A stretch of 64,000 nucleotides of DNA from Rhabdobacter roseus (GTDB taxonomy: Bacteria; Bacteroidota; Bacteroidia; Cytophagales; Spirosomataceae): assembly GCF_014202275.1 (NCBI RefSeq), contig NZ_JACHGF010000001.1, forward strand, positions 620,001 through 684,000, written 5' to 3'. Positions 43,524 to 52,246 of the stretch are shown in pieces. The stretch's first letter is position 1, and each line of letters begins with the position of its first letter. The position numbers were made by a program, and so were the translations under genes. The notes under the pieces are model-generated. The model saw only the letters and a list, made by a program, of their open reading frames with translations. It searched no databases and was not told the DNA's origin.

Positions 43524-45683
43524 ATGTCCTTATTACCCAATACCTCTCGGCGCGATTTCATGAAGCTGGCCGCGACGGCCGGTGGTGGTTTGTTGCTCGG
43601 TTTTCACGGAGCGCGGGCTGCTGCCGCTGAGCCCATGATACTCGATGCCAACGCCGCCAGCGCGGCGCTGGATTTCAACAGCTTTCTGGCCATTGCCCCC
43701 AATGGTACCATCACGATCTTCTCGCCCAACCCCGAAGTAGGGCAGGGCATCAAAACGGCCTTCCCCCTTATTGTGGCCGAAGAGCTAAATGTAGACTGGA
43801 AGCAGGTCAACGTGGTGCAGGCTCCGCTGGATACCAAAAAGTACGAGCGGCAGGTAGCCGGTGGAAGCGGGTCGATTCCGCATTCCTGGAAGCGCCTCCG
43901 CGAAGCCGGGGCCACGGCCCGGGTGATGCTGATCGGCGCGGCTGCCCAGCGCTGGAAAGTACCCGCCGAGGCCTGCACGGCCCAGAATGGCATGGTACTT
44001 CATAAGGCCTCGGGCAAGAAGCTCAGCTACGGCGAGCTGGCGCAGGATGCCGCCAAACTACCCGTTCCTCAAGACGTAAAGCTGAAAGAATACAAGGATT
44101 TTACGCTGATTGGTAAAACGTATAAAAACGTCGACAACCAGGCCATCATTACGGGTAAGCCGCTGTTTGGGCTGGATTTCTACCGCGAAGGCATGCTCTT
44201 TGCGATGGTGCAGCGGCCGAAGGCCTTTGGCATGAAAGTAAAGTCGGTAGACGCCACCCAGGCCAAAGCCATGCCCGGCATTATAGACGTGGTGACGTTC
44301 CGGAACAACGTGGCCGTGGTGGGTAAGTCGACCTGGCAGGTGAAGAAAGCCCGGGAGGTACTTAAGGTAGAATACGAAGCCGAGGGCGCGCTGGAAAGTA
44401 CCGCCGACCACAACCGCCTCTTCGACGAACTCCTCAATGGCTCCGAAGCTACCGTACGCCGACAAGATGGCGACGTGGAGGCTGCCTTCAAGAGTGCCGC
44501 CAAGGTAGTGAAGAGCGAGTATCAGTGCCCCTTCCTGCCCCACAACCCGCTGGAGCCCATGAACTTCTTTGCGCACGTGCGGGAAGACGGTGCCGAGCTC
44601 ATTGGTCCTACCCAAACTCCCGAGCGCGCCCGCGGCGAAGCCGCCAAGTATCTGGGCCTGCCGCCGGAAAAAATTACCGTGGAAATGACCCGCATGGGCG
44701 GAGGCTTTGGCCGTCGCTTGGCCGCCGACTACGTCATGGACGCCGTGGAGGTTTCCAAGCTCGCAAAGGCACCTGTGAAGGTGATCTGGACGCGCGAAGA
44801 CGACATGACGGCCGGTAACTACCGCCCGGCGGTGAAGTACCGCTTCGAGGCCGCCCTGGACGCCAAGGGCAACATGATCGGCTACAAGCTACGGGGCGTG
44901 GGGATCAACGCGGGTAACCCTACCCGCGAGCAAAACTTCCCCTCGGGTGCCGTGCCCAATTTGCTCATTGACTCGGTAGAACATAAGTCGCCCATTACGA
45001 CGGGTCCCTGGCGGGCGCCCATTACCAACTTCCTGGCCTACGCCGAGCAATCTTTCCTGGACGAGGTAGCCGAAGCCGCCGGGAAAGATCCTGTGCAGTT
45101 CCGGCAGGATTTGCTGGAGCAGGCCAAAAAAACGCCGACCGGGGATGTCAAGTACGACCTCGACCGGATGATCGCCGTTACGAAGCTGGCCGCCGAAAAA
45201 TCGGGCTGGGGCAAGAAGAAAGGCCCCGATGGCAAGCCGCTGGCGCAGGGTTTCAGCCTGTACTACTCGCACCTTTCTTACGTAGCGCAGGTGGGTGAGG
45301 TAGTGATGGAAAAAGGCAAACCCGTGGTGAAGAAAATTCATGCGGCCGTAGACTGCGGCGTGGTGATCAACCAGAGCGGCGCGCGGCAGCAGGTCATGGG
45401 CGGCATCGTAGACGGCATGGGCCACGCCATGTACGGCAATATGACTTTCAAAGACGGCGCTCCCGACCAGAGCAACTTCAACAGCTTCCGGCTGATCCGG
45501 GTCAACGAAATTCCGGAAGTAGAGGTTCATTTTGTAAATAACGGCATGGACCCCACCGGCCTGGGCGAACCGGCGCTGCCGCCCACGGGTGCCGCCGTTT
45601 CCAACGCCATCTTTAAAGCGACCGGCAAGCGCCTCTACAAGCAGCCTTTCGTAGAAGAGGAGCCCTTCAAGGGCATTTCGTAG
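43524..45683 (+). CDS. Molybdopterin-binding subunit of a xanthine dehydrogenase-family enzyme (IorB type)
   Basis: 719 residues. Tat signal SRRDFMKLAATAGGGLLLGF at residues 8-27, so the folded enzyme is exported. Molybdopterin-site motifs are MGGGFGRR (about 392-399), GPWRAPITNFLAYAEQSFLD, VDCGVVINQSGARQQVMGG and the catalytic glutamate in GLGEPALPPTGA. The protein is a duplicated-domain IorB type rather than XdhB. The final electron acceptor, usually a cytochrome c, is not encoded nearby. Substrate unknown; aldehydes or N-heterocycles are typical. It ends at a GTAC-containing terminator. Confidence 0.93.
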   Translation: MSLLPNTSRRDFMKLAATAGGGLLLGFHGARAAAAEPMILDANAASAALDFNSFLAIAPNGTITIFSPNPEVGQGIKTAFPLIVAEELNVDWKQVNVVQAPLDTKKYERQVAGGSGSIPHSWKRLREAGATARVMLIGAAAQRWKVPAEACTAQNGMVLHKASGKKLSYGELAQDAAKLPVPQDVKLKEYKDFTLIGKTYKNVDNQAIITGKPLFGLDFYREGMLFAMVQRPKAFGMKVKSVDATQAKAMPGIIDVVTFRNNVAVVGKSTWQVKKAREVLKVEYEAEGALESTADHNRLFDELLNGSEATVRRQDGDVEAAFKSAAKVVKSEYQCPFLPHNPLEPMNFFAHVREDGAELIGPTQTPERARGEAAKYLGLPPEKITVEMTRMGGGFGRRLAADYVMDAVEVSKLAKAPVKVIWTREDDMTAGNYRPAVKYRFEAALDAKGNMIGYKLRGVGINAGNPTREQNFPSGAVPNLLIDSVEHKSPITTGPWRAPITNFLAYAEQSFLDEVAEAAGKDPVQFRQDLLEQAKKTPTGDVKYDLDRMIAVTKLAAEKSGWGKKKGPDGKPLAQGFSLYYSHLSYVAQVGEVVMEKGKPVVKKIHAAVDCGVVINQSGARQQVMGGIVDGMGHAMYGNMTFKDGAPDQSNFNSFRLIRVNEIPEVEVHFVNNGMDPTGLGEPALPPTGAAVSNAIFKATGKRLYKQPFVEEEPFKGIS

Positions 45684-45699
45684 CATCGATTTTATGCCT

Positions 45700-45748
45700 C
45701 AACGCGGCGGTAAGGTACCTTGAAGTACCCGCCGCCGCGTTGTTTATT
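45700..45748 (+). terminator. Terminator of the molybdenum hydroxylase operon, with GTAC motifs in the loop
   Basis: CAACGCGGCGG (45700-45710) pairs with CCGCCGCGTTG (45732-45742), followed by TTTATT. The apical part holds GGTAC-CTTGAA-GTACC, which can itself pair and so extends the stem with two opposed RGTACY motifs. Confidence 0.85.
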
Positions 45749-45777
45749 ACAAATTTCTCACGTATTCTCACCTACCT

Positions 45778-46374
45778 ATGAAAAAGCTTCTTTCCCTTAC
45801 CCTGGCTTTACTCCTTTTCCAGGTTTCGTTTGCCCAAGTACGGTTTGGCTTGAAAGCCGGGCTAAATGGCGCTAATCTGAATTTTGAAACTACCAGAACC
45901 AACCTAGCCCCCCACGCCGGAGGCCTGCTGGAAGTGGCTCTCAGCGATCGCTTCTTGATTCGGCCAGAATTACTTTACTCGGTGAAAGGCTTCCGGTCAC
46001 CAGTAAAGTACGGTAAAACCAGAGAGAATCTACGTTATTTTACTCTTCCGGTTTTACTAGGCTTTAGTCCTGTTGAAAAAGTAGTTGTTCTGGCCGGACC
46101 AGAACTAGGTTTGCTGACGAAGGCTACTAGGAAAACCCCTGAATATAGGTTTGATGGTACGGAAGATTATAGCCGATTCGACCTGGGGCTCGTGTTTGGA
46201 TTAGGTTATAAAATCAAAGAGAATCTGGGCATCGATCTTCGTTATAATTACGGTTTTACGAAACTAATAACGATAGATTACAGAGATCCGAACGGGAATC
46301 CAGCGGGTATGGGAAAGGATGGTTCTAACCGGGTTGTGCAAGTAGGCTTGTATTATTTGCTGGCGAAAAAATAA
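45778..46374 (+). CDS. PorT-like outer-membrane beta-barrel protein, atypical composition
   Basis: 198 residues. Signal peptide (LLSLTLALLLFQVSFAQ), then VRFGLKAGLNGANLNFETTR and barrel strands (FLIRPELLYSVKGFRSPV; LGLVFGLGYKIKENLGIDLR), last strand VQVGLYYLLAKK. The gene is more AT-rich than its neighbours and contains three GTAC sites, all followed by G, so no RGTACY site in 600 bases. This suggests recent acquisition or a different constraint. Function unknown. Confidence 0.78.
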   Translation: MKKLLSLTLALLLFQVSFAQVRFGLKAGLNGANLNFETTRTNLAPHAGGLLEVALSDRFLIRPELLYSVKGFRSPVKYGKTRENLRYFTLPVLLGFSPVEKVVVLAGPELGLLTKATRKTPEYRFDGTEDYSRFDLGLVFGLGYKIKENLGIDLRYNYGFTKLITIDYRDPNGNPAGMGKDGSNRVVQVGLYYLLAKK

Positions 46375-46381
46375 GGCAGCT

Positions 46382-47191
46382 TTAATTACCGCACCTATCC
46401 TGTCCTGGTACTTGGATTTTATTTATGGACAATTCTCCTAAAATCCAAAAAAGCCTATACGTAGCCGTAACAAGCAGCCCCTGGCCCGCCCGTGACGTGT
46501 AGGTAGGTAGTAGTATGAAGGCACCACCGACCCTTTGCTCAGCGTAGCGCAGTGGGTTGTTAAACTGGTACACGGCTTCCAGCGCTATTTTCTTACCCAC
46601 CGAAGTACCTACACCGGCTATAAAAAGCAGGTCGTTACGCAGATGTTCATTCTCCCGAATGGAAAACGGAATGGTTAATGACCCCGACGCAAGTGGGTCA
46701 TCTTCACGAGAACTCACCAGCTTGTAGTGGGTCTTGGCTTTAATAAAGTAGGTAGGCATAGCGCCCGCCAGCACATACACGGGGCTACGTTGGGGGAAAG
46801 GGTTAATCTCAACGGTGAGGGGTACCTGCAGGCGTTGGAAGGTATTGTCGTAGGTAGTGGTATAAATCAGCGGTCCGAGCCTATCCACATCCGTTAGCCC
46901 AAGTACGTTTAAGGCACGGACTCGGCGGTCGCACAGGGATTGCCATTCGGCATCGACCCGAAGGGCCAGGGACGGAGCCAAGCGGTACCCTAGCCGCAGG
47001 CCACCGGCGTAGCTGAAGCCCGACCGGTACCGGTCCCGGATTTCCTGGTTGGTTTGTTGCTCTACGTTACGGCCGCTCCAGCCGGTGCCCGCTTTGAGGC
47101 CCAGCGTCCAGGGAGAGGTTTGCGCCCAGGCCGTAGAGGTACTTACGCTCAGGATTAGTAGGTACACAAGAGTAGGAAATCGCTTTTTCAT
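46382..47191 (-). CDS. Hypothetical outer-membrane beta-barrel protein
   Basis: 269 residues. Signal peptide (LVYLLILSVSTSTAWAQ), then PWTLGLKAGTGWSGRNVEQQ and a series of amphipathic strands with turn-rich loops (GGLRLGYRLAPSLALRVDAE; LLFIAGVGTSVGKKIALEAV; LLVTATYRLFWILG). It resembles general Bacteroidota outer-membrane barrels, without a closer assignment. Convergent with the preceding barrel gene (stop codons 7 bases apart). Confidence 0.65.
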   Translation of the reverse strand: MKKRFPTLVYLLILSVSTSTAWAQTSPWTLGLKAGTGWSGRNVEQQTNQEIRDRYRSGFSYAGGLRLGYRLAPSLALRVDAEWQSLCDRRVRALNVLGLTDVDRLGPLIYTTTYDNTFQRLQVPLTVEINPFPQRSPVYVLAGAMPTYFIKAKTHYKLVSSREDDPLASGSLTIPFSIRENEHLRNDLLFIAGVGTSVGKKIALEAVYQFNNPLRYAEQRVGGAFILLPTYTSRAGQGLLVTATYRLFWILGELSINKIQVPGQDRCGN

Positions 47192-47385
47192 CTCCGTCAG
47201 GTTGTTTAGGTGCAGGGGTACTTTGATCGTTTGTAGAGGGACCCCAGGTAGCTACCAAGGGTTGTAAGCCCAGAGAGAACTTTATCGCTTAGGTACTTCA
47301 CCAGGGCAGCTATGAATTACATGCTCCTATCAGTCAGTGAGTAGAAGGATGTGTTGTGAAGGTACTTTTCGGCGCCAGCGTTTGG

Positions 47386-47643
47386 TCAAAGTATTTTATC
47401 CCAAACGATTTTCTTGACCTCGGCGTGCGATTCTAGATCGTGCATGACGTTCAGGATGTCATTTTCCTGGCGGGTATCTACCTTCAGATTAATCACTACG
47501 TCATCCTGCTTTTTCTCGGCCGAAATACTACTAATACTAAGTCGCGCATCGGCCGACAACTGCTGGACAATCCGGGCGGAGGCTTTCCAGTTGGTGGTTA
47601 TTACCTGAATCAGCTGGTCTTTTTGATGTTTGAAAAAGCGTTT
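47386..47643 (-). pseudogene. C-terminal ACT-like domain of MgtC, cut off by an in-frame stop
   Basis: Downstream of the TAA that ends the MgtC frame (47644-47646), the same frame stays open for 85 further codons to a TGA at 47386-47388. The translation starts KRFFKHQKDQLIQVITTNWK, continues SARIVQQLSADARLSISSIS, and ends EVKKIVWDKIL. This has the shape of the regulatory ACT-like domain that follows the membrane part in many MgtC/SapB proteins. An ATG near its start is lacking, so independent translation is unlikely. A GAA-to-TAA change at the domain junction is the simplest explanation. Confidence 0.75.
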
Positions 47644-48066
47644 TTAGACCTGCTGCAAGCCCCACAGAACCAGGATGGCAAGTACCGTGGTGGTAGCCGC
47701 CGCAAAGTACATGCCGCCGCCCGTAGCCAGCCCGATGGCCGCCACCGTCCACAGTCCCGAGGCGGTCGTGAGGCCCCGGATCACCTCCTGCCGCAAAAAC
47801 AGAATGGTACCCGCGCCCAGGAAGCCAATCCCACTCACGACCTGCGCCGCCACCCGTGAGGGGTCCAGCTCGATATGCTCGTGCGTAAGTACCTCGTAAA
47901 ACCCATGCGCCGAAACCAGCATACTCAGAGCCGCTCCCACGCAGACCATCATGTGTGTACGTAGGCCCGCGGCCCAGTCTTTTCGCTCGCGCTCAAGCCC
48001 CACGATGCCGCCCAGCAGCGCGGCTACGCAGAGTCGGAGGGCGATTTCGGTCCAGGAGATCATCAT
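47644..48066 (-). CDS. mgtC: MgtC/SapB family membrane protein, truncated at the domain junction
   Basis: 140 residues from ATG 48064-48066; the frame extends further upstream without support. Membrane segments with the MgtC signature: IALRLCVAALLGGIVGLERE, GLRTHMMVCVGAALSMLVS, VAAQVVSGIGFLGAGTILF, LTTASGLWTVAAIGLATGGG and a last helix ending LVLWGLQQV, where a TAA stops it. Family members in this phylum usually continue into an ACT-like domain, and that domain is still present in frame after the stop. MgtC supports growth at low magnesium and interacts with ATP synthase in Salmonella. The membrane part may still work. Confidence 0.85.
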   Translation of the reverse strand: MMISWTEIALRLCVAALLGGIVGLERERKDWAAGLRTHMMVCVGAALSMLVSAHGFYEVLTHEHIELDPSRVAAQVVSGIGFLGAGTILFLRQEVIRGLTTASGLWTVAAIGLATGGGMYFAAATTTVLAILVLWGLQQV

Positions 48067-48428
48067 GGATAGTAGCCAATTAGAGATGGAAAAGATTAAA
48101 AAATGGTAAGAGATTATGCCTAAATTCTCGTGCCAGATTTCTTTCCTGAAGGTACCTTGGGCGGATGGTACTTTAAACAAAGGAATGGGGTACTTTAACG
48201 TTAAGCAAAGAGTACTTTTCAGAAAGTACCCTACAAAAAGTGCCCTTTCTCCGCCAAAGAAAGGGCCGGGGATTGCCGCAATGGAATTGAGGCTTTTTCG
48301 CAGAACCTTCAGGCCGCAGGTACTTTGTCCTAAACCGAAAGGTACTTTTTAAGTTCTTTGTAGAGGAATAGAAGCGCCCCGAAGCGCGTTTGGTAGATAC
48401 TACACTTCTTCAAGCTAAAACATTTTCT
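48067..48428. other. Divergent intergenic region with seven RGTACY sites
   Basis: Between mgtC and the quinone reductase gene. Seven RGTACY sites lie at about 48150-48345, including GTACTTT (48212-48218) and AAAGTAC (48223-48229), perfect complements around four bases, and GGGTACTTT (48188-48196) with AAAGTACCC (48223-48231), an alternative pairing. No gene seen. No consensus promoter was recognised. Confidence 0.6.
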
Positions 48429-49430
48429 ATGCTCGCGATCCAATTGAAAGACTTCGGCCATGCCGACCAGCTCTACCTGGATGAGTACCCTACGCCGGAG
48501 CCGTCGGCTTACGAGGTACTTATAAAAGTACACGCCACGGCCCTCAACCGCGCCGACATCCTGCAGCGCGAAGGCAAGTACCCCCCGCCCGAAGGCGCCA
48601 GCCCGCTGCTGGGCCTGGAAGTAGCCGGTGAGGTAGAGGCCCTGGGCGAAAAAGTAACCCGCTGGAAGATAGGCGACAAAGTTTTTGGTCTGCTGCCCGG
48701 CGGAGGCTACGCCGAGTACGCCGTCATGCACGAAGACATGGCCATGCCCGTGCCGCTGGGCTGGGACTACACCAAAGCGGCCGCCGTGCCGGAGGTATTC
48801 CTGACGGCCTTCCAGGCGCTGAGCTGGGTTGGGAAGCTGCAAGCGGGCGAAACCGTGCTGCTGCACGCCGGAGCCAGCGGGGTAGGTACGGCGGCCATTC
48901 AGGTGGCGCGTTCGATGGGCGCTACGGTGCTGGTGACGGCCTCGTCGGGCAAGCATGCGCTCTGCCACGAGCTGGGGGCCATGCATACCATCGACTACCG
49001 CAAGGGACCCTTCCTGGACGAGGTACAGCACTTAACCGACGGCCAGGGCGTGGACCTCATCGTGGACCCCGTCGGGGGTGATTACTTCGGACAGAATATC
49101 CAGGCCCTGCGGCGCGACGGGCGGCTGGTCATGCTGGCCGTCATGGGCGGGGGCACGGTTTCCGAAGTACCCATCGGACCCATTGTGTTCAAGCGTTTGC
49201 AGATCATGGGAAGTACCCTGCGCTCCCGCACCCGCGACTACCAAGTTGCCCTCACGCGTGACTTCGTGGATTTTGCCTACGATAAGCTCACGCAGGGTGA
49301 GCTGCGCCCGGTGGTGGATACGGTTTTCAACTGGCAGGATGCTGCCGAAGCCCACAGGTACCTGGAGGCCAACCTCAGCGCGGGCAAAGTGGTACTGCGG
49401 ATCGGTGAGAAGCCCGAAGAAATTTTGTAG
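48429..49430 (+). CDS. NAD(P)H:quinone oxidoreductase, zinc-free MDR family
   Basis: 333 residues from ATG 48429 (MLAIQLKDFG). GroES-like N-terminal domain with the motif ALNRADILQREGKYPPPEGA; Rossmann part with LLHAGASGVGTAAIQVARSM. No catalytic-zinc cysteines are present, so it belongs to the quinone reductase/PIG3 group that reduces quinones or enals with NADPH. VDLIVDPVGGDYFGQNIQAL is another landmark. The Uma2 gene follows after 28 bases. Confidence 0.9.
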   Translation: MLAIQLKDFGHADQLYLDEYPTPEPSAYEVLIKVHATALNRADILQREGKYPPPEGASPLLGLEVAGEVEALGEKVTRWKIGDKVFGLLPGGGYAEYAVMHEDMAMPVPLGWDYTKAAAVPEVFLTAFQALSWVGKLQAGETVLLHAGASGVGTAAIQVARSMGATVLVTASSGKHALCHELGAMHTIDYRKGPFLDEVQHLTDGQGVDLIVDPVGGDYFGQNIQALRRDGRLVMLAVMGGGTVSEVPIGPIVFKRLQIMGSTLRSRTRDYQVALTRDFVDFAYDKLTQGELRPVVDTVFNWQDAAEAHRYLEANLSAGKVVLRIGEKPEEIL

Positions 49431-49458
49431 CTTTACCTACTCCTTTATCGCCCGGCTT

Positions 49459-50043
49459 ATGACCTTCGACTCGCTGGATCTCACCAAAACCTACTCCTAC
49501 GCCGACTACCTCCAATGGACCTTCGAGGAGCGGCTGGAGCTGATCCGTGGCAAAATATTTCCCATGTCGCCCGCTCCGGCGCGGCGGCATCAGCGTCAGT
49601 CGGCTATTTTATTCAATAGCCTGTTTAATTTTTTGGCTGATGATCCCTGCCACGTCTACGCGGCTCCCTTTGACGTGCGCCTGACGCCCCGCCGGGCCGA
49701 GCGCGACCACAAAATACATACCGTCGTGCAGCCTGACGTATGCGTGATCTGCGACCTGGATAAGCTCGACGACAAAGGCTGCGTAGGCGCTCCCGACCTC
49801 ATCGTGGAGATTCTTTCGCCCGGCAACACCCGTAAGGAGATGAAGGATAAGTTTGAGGTATATGAAGAAAATGGCGTGAAGGAATACTGGCTCGTGGAAC
49901 CCAACGACAAAATCGTGCTGGCCTACGTGCTCAACGAGCAGGGAAGGTACTTTGGCCTGAAACCCTTTACCGAAGGCGAGCTCCTCACCTCCGTGGCCCT
50001 GCCGGGCTTTTCGATGGAGGTCAGCGCTATTTTCAAAGATTGA
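49459..50043 (+). CDS. Uma2 family (PD-(D/E)XK-like) protein
   Basis: 194 residues from ATG 49459; the open frame extends upstream into the quinone reductase gene and should be ignored. Uma2/DUF820 core: ERLELIRGKIFPMSPAPARR, VVQPDVCVICDLDKLDD, APDLIVEILSPGNTRKEMKD (catalytic D and E of the nuclease-like fold), and FEVYEENGVKEYWLVEPNDK. The family is very expanded in Cyanobacteria and some Bacteroidota; physiological role unknown. Confidence 0.9.
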   Translation: MTFDSLDLTKTYSYADYLQWTFEERLELIRGKIFPMSPAPARRHQRQSAILFNSLFNFLADDPCHVYAAPFDVRLTPRRAERDHKIHTVVQPDVCVICDLDKLDDKGCVGAPDLIVEILSPGNTRKEMKDKFEVYEENGVKEYWLVEPNDKIVLAYVLNEQGRYFGLKPFTEGELLTSVALPGFSMEVSAIFKD

Positions 50044-50098
50044 AAACGAGTGGTACCTTGCGATTTCATTAGGGTAAAGTGTATTGTAATTTCACAAA

Positions 50099-51292
50099 AT
50101 GGATATTCTGAGTAAAATAAAGTCCCTGAGTAAAGCCTGCGTGGCCGACGTAACGGCTCACCGCCACCACCTGCACCGCCACCCGGAGCTTTCTTTTCAG
50201 GAGCACAAAACCGCCCGCTTCGTGGCCGAGCAGCTCAGGGCACTGGGCCTGCAGCCGCAGGAAGGCGTGGCCGGTACGGGCGTGGTGGCGCTCATCGAAG
50301 GGCGCAATCCCGGCAGCCGGGTGGTAGGCCTGCGGGCCGACATGGACGCCCTGCCCATCCAGGAAGCCAACGAGGTACCTTACCGCTCGCAGGTACCTGG
50401 CGTGATGCACGCCTGCGGGCACGATGTACATACCTCGTCGCTGCTGGGCACGGCCCGCATTCTCACCCAGCTGCGGGAGGAGTTTGAAGGTACCGTGAAG
50501 CTCGTTTTTCAGCCCGCCGAGGAGAAAGCCCCTGGTGGGGCTTCGCTGATGATCAAAGAAGGGGTACTTGAAAATCCGCGCCCGGCGGGGATGCTCGGCC
50601 AGCACGTAGCCACCAACGTACCTGTGGGCAAGATTGGCTTTCGGGAAGGCATGTACATGGCCAGCACCGACGAGCTGTACCTCACCGTGAAAGGAAAAGG
50701 CGGCCACGGCGCCATGCCCGACCAGCTCATCGACCCGGTACTGATGGCCTCGCACATCATCGTGGCGCTGCAGCAGATCATCAGCCGCCACCGCAAGCCC
50801 GCCAACCCGTCGGTACTGTCGTTCGGGCGTTTTATTGCCGACGGTGTTACGAACGTGATTCCCAACGAAGTAACCATCCAAGGTACCTGGCGCTGCATGG
50901 ACGAAGAGTGGCGCGAAGAGGGGCTGCGCAAAATGAAAAAAATGGCCGAGGGCATGGCCGACGCCATGGGCGGTAGTTGCGACTTCGAAATTGTGAAAGG
51001 GTACCCTTTCCTGAAAAATCACCCCGAGCTGACGCGCCGCACCCGCGCCGCCGCCGTGGCCTACATGGGGGCCGAGAACGTCATGGATCTGGACCTGTGG
51101 ATGGCCGGTGAAGACTTTGCCTTTTATTCGCAGGTAGTCGACTCCTGCTTTTACCGGCTGGGTACCCGCAACGAAGCGCGCGGCATTGTGTCGGGGGTAC
51201 ATACACCTACCTTCGACATCGACGAGGCGGCGCTTGAGGTTGGGCCGGGGCTCATGAGCTGGCTGGCCATTCAGGAACTCACGCAGCACTGA
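50099..51292 (+). CDS. M20 family amidohydrolase (N-acyl amino acid hydrolase)
   Basis: 397 residues. Metal-site motifs LHRHPELSFQEHKTARFVAE, GLRADMDALPI, HACGHDVHTSSLLG, LVFQPAEEKAPGG (catalytic Glu pair), and a dimerisation domain with GKGGHGAMPDQLIDPVLMAS. M20D aminoacylase/hippuricase-type enzymes split N-acyl amino acids. The last base overlaps the ATG of the next gene (TGATG), so they are translationally coupled. Confidence 0.92.
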   Translation: MDILSKIKSLSKACVADVTAHRHHLHRHPELSFQEHKTARFVAEQLRALGLQPQEGVAGTGVVALIEGRNPGSRVVGLRADMDALPIQEANEVPYRSQVPGVMHACGHDVHTSSLLGTARILTQLREEFEGTVKLVFQPAEEKAPGGASLMIKEGVLENPRPAGMLGQHVATNVPVGKIGFREGMYMASTDELYLTVKGKGGHGAMPDQLIDPVLMASHIIVALQQIISRHRKPANPSVLSFGRFIADGVTNVIPNEVTIQGTWRCMDEEWREEGLRKMKKMAEGMADAMGGSCDFEIVKGYPFLKNHPELTRRTRAAAVAYMGAENVMDLDLWMAGEDFAFYSQVVDSCFYRLGTRNEARGIVSGVHTPTFDIDEAALEVGPGLMSWLAIQELTQH

Positions 51293-52185
51293 TGGTAAGG
51301 GTACTTGGGCTGGTAGGGGTACTTTGGGGCTGGAGCGCAAGCTCGGCGATGGCGCAGGAGCTGCGGGCGCGCGTGGTGGATGCACTCACGCTGAGCCCGA
51401 TACCCTACGCCCTCGTGACCGACAGCCCCCGGCGCGTAGGTACCCACACCAACGGGCAGGGTTGGTTTTGGCTGGCGTCCCGGCCCGACACGCTGCACGT
51501 TTCGGCACCGGGGTACTTGCCCAAAGAAATCATCGCGTTTTCGACGGATTCTCTGGAAATCCAATTGAGCGAAAAACCGCTCGTGCTCCAGACGCTGTCC
51601 TGGGCGCAGGATCAAAAACCCACGCTCGAGCTGCTGGGAGCGCTGCGCAAGCGGGCCGTGGGGTACTTTTTTTCCTGTGACTCTTCCTCGCTGGACGAAA
51701 TGGCCCTGCTGGTACCCAACCCGCGCAAAAGTCAGGGAGTTATCAAGAAAGCCTCCTTCTACGTAGCCCGGCGCGGTCGGCCCCGCACAGCCTTTCGGGT
51801 TCGGCTGTATCAGAATAAGGACGGGAGGCCGGGGGATGATATTTTACAGGAAAGCGTCATCGTACGCTCCCGGCGTTGGGGCCGCTGGAAAGAAGTACCC
51901 CTGGGGCGTTACAATGTACCCATTCCCGAAGACGGCTTCTTTATTTCCATGGAATGGCTGGCTACAGCCGAAGGTACCTTCACCGAGCGTACGCATCTGC
52001 ATGGCGGGCGCGTAGAGGAAAATGCCTGCCGCGGCCCGGTGCTGGGTACCACCGACGAATTCGACGAGTGCCGCTGGTGGTACCGAACCAACGGCCGTAC
52101 TTGGCACCAGTGGAACTGCGAAGTAGAAAACCTCAAAAAAATGCAAAACCCCATGATCCGGCTGGAGCTGCTCCGGTACCGTTGA
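51292..52185 (+). CDS. Secreted protein with carboxypeptidase-regulatory-like domain
   Basis: 297 residues. Signal peptide (VLGLVGVLWGWSASSAMAQ). Residues about 22-100 form a CarboxypepD_reg/CNA-B-like beta sandwich (LRARVVDALTLSPIPYALVT; GTHTNGQGWFWL; DTLHVSAPGYLPKEII). The remainder has no assigned family, with a stretch of conserved-looking aromatic and cysteine residues (NACRGPVL; DECRWWYRTNGRTW). Coupled to the M20 hydrolase by a one-base overlap. It contains 11 RGTACY sites. It ends in hairpins shared with the convergent regulator gene. Confidence 0.68.
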   Translation: MVRVLGLVGVLWGWSASSAMAQELRARVVDALTLSPIPYALVTDSPRRVGTHTNGQGWFWLASRPDTLHVSAPGYLPKEIIAFSTDSLEIQLSEKPLVLQTLSWAQDQKPTLELLGALRKRAVGYFFSCDSSSLDEMALLVPNPRKSQGVIKKASFYVARRGRPRTAFRVRLYQNKDGRPGDDILQESVIVRSRRWGRWKEVPLGRYNVPIPEDGFFISMEWLATAEGTFTERTHLHGGRVEENACRGPVLGTTDEFDECRWWYRTNGRTWHQWNCEVENLKKMQNPMIRLELLRYR

Positions 52186-52213
52186 GGTACGACCGTGGAG
52201 CCTCTATCCCCGG

Positions 52214-52236
52214 CCCTTTCTCCCGCGGAGAAAGGG
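52214..52236. terminator. 10-bp hairpin after the secreted-protein gene
   Basis: CCCTTTCTCC (52214-52223), loop CGC, GGAGAAAGGG (52227-52236). No long T tract, but it lies 29 bases after the stop and pairs perfectly. Confidence 0.55.
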
Positions 52237-52246
52237 AGCTTATTAA

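Noticed and set aside
50069-51385. 438-codon open frame antisense to the M20 amidohydrolase, longer than the gene itself
   Set aside because: Its translation is rich in His, Arg and Gly with no domain, and the opposite strand encodes a full conserved enzyme. It is a by-product of GC-rich codon use.
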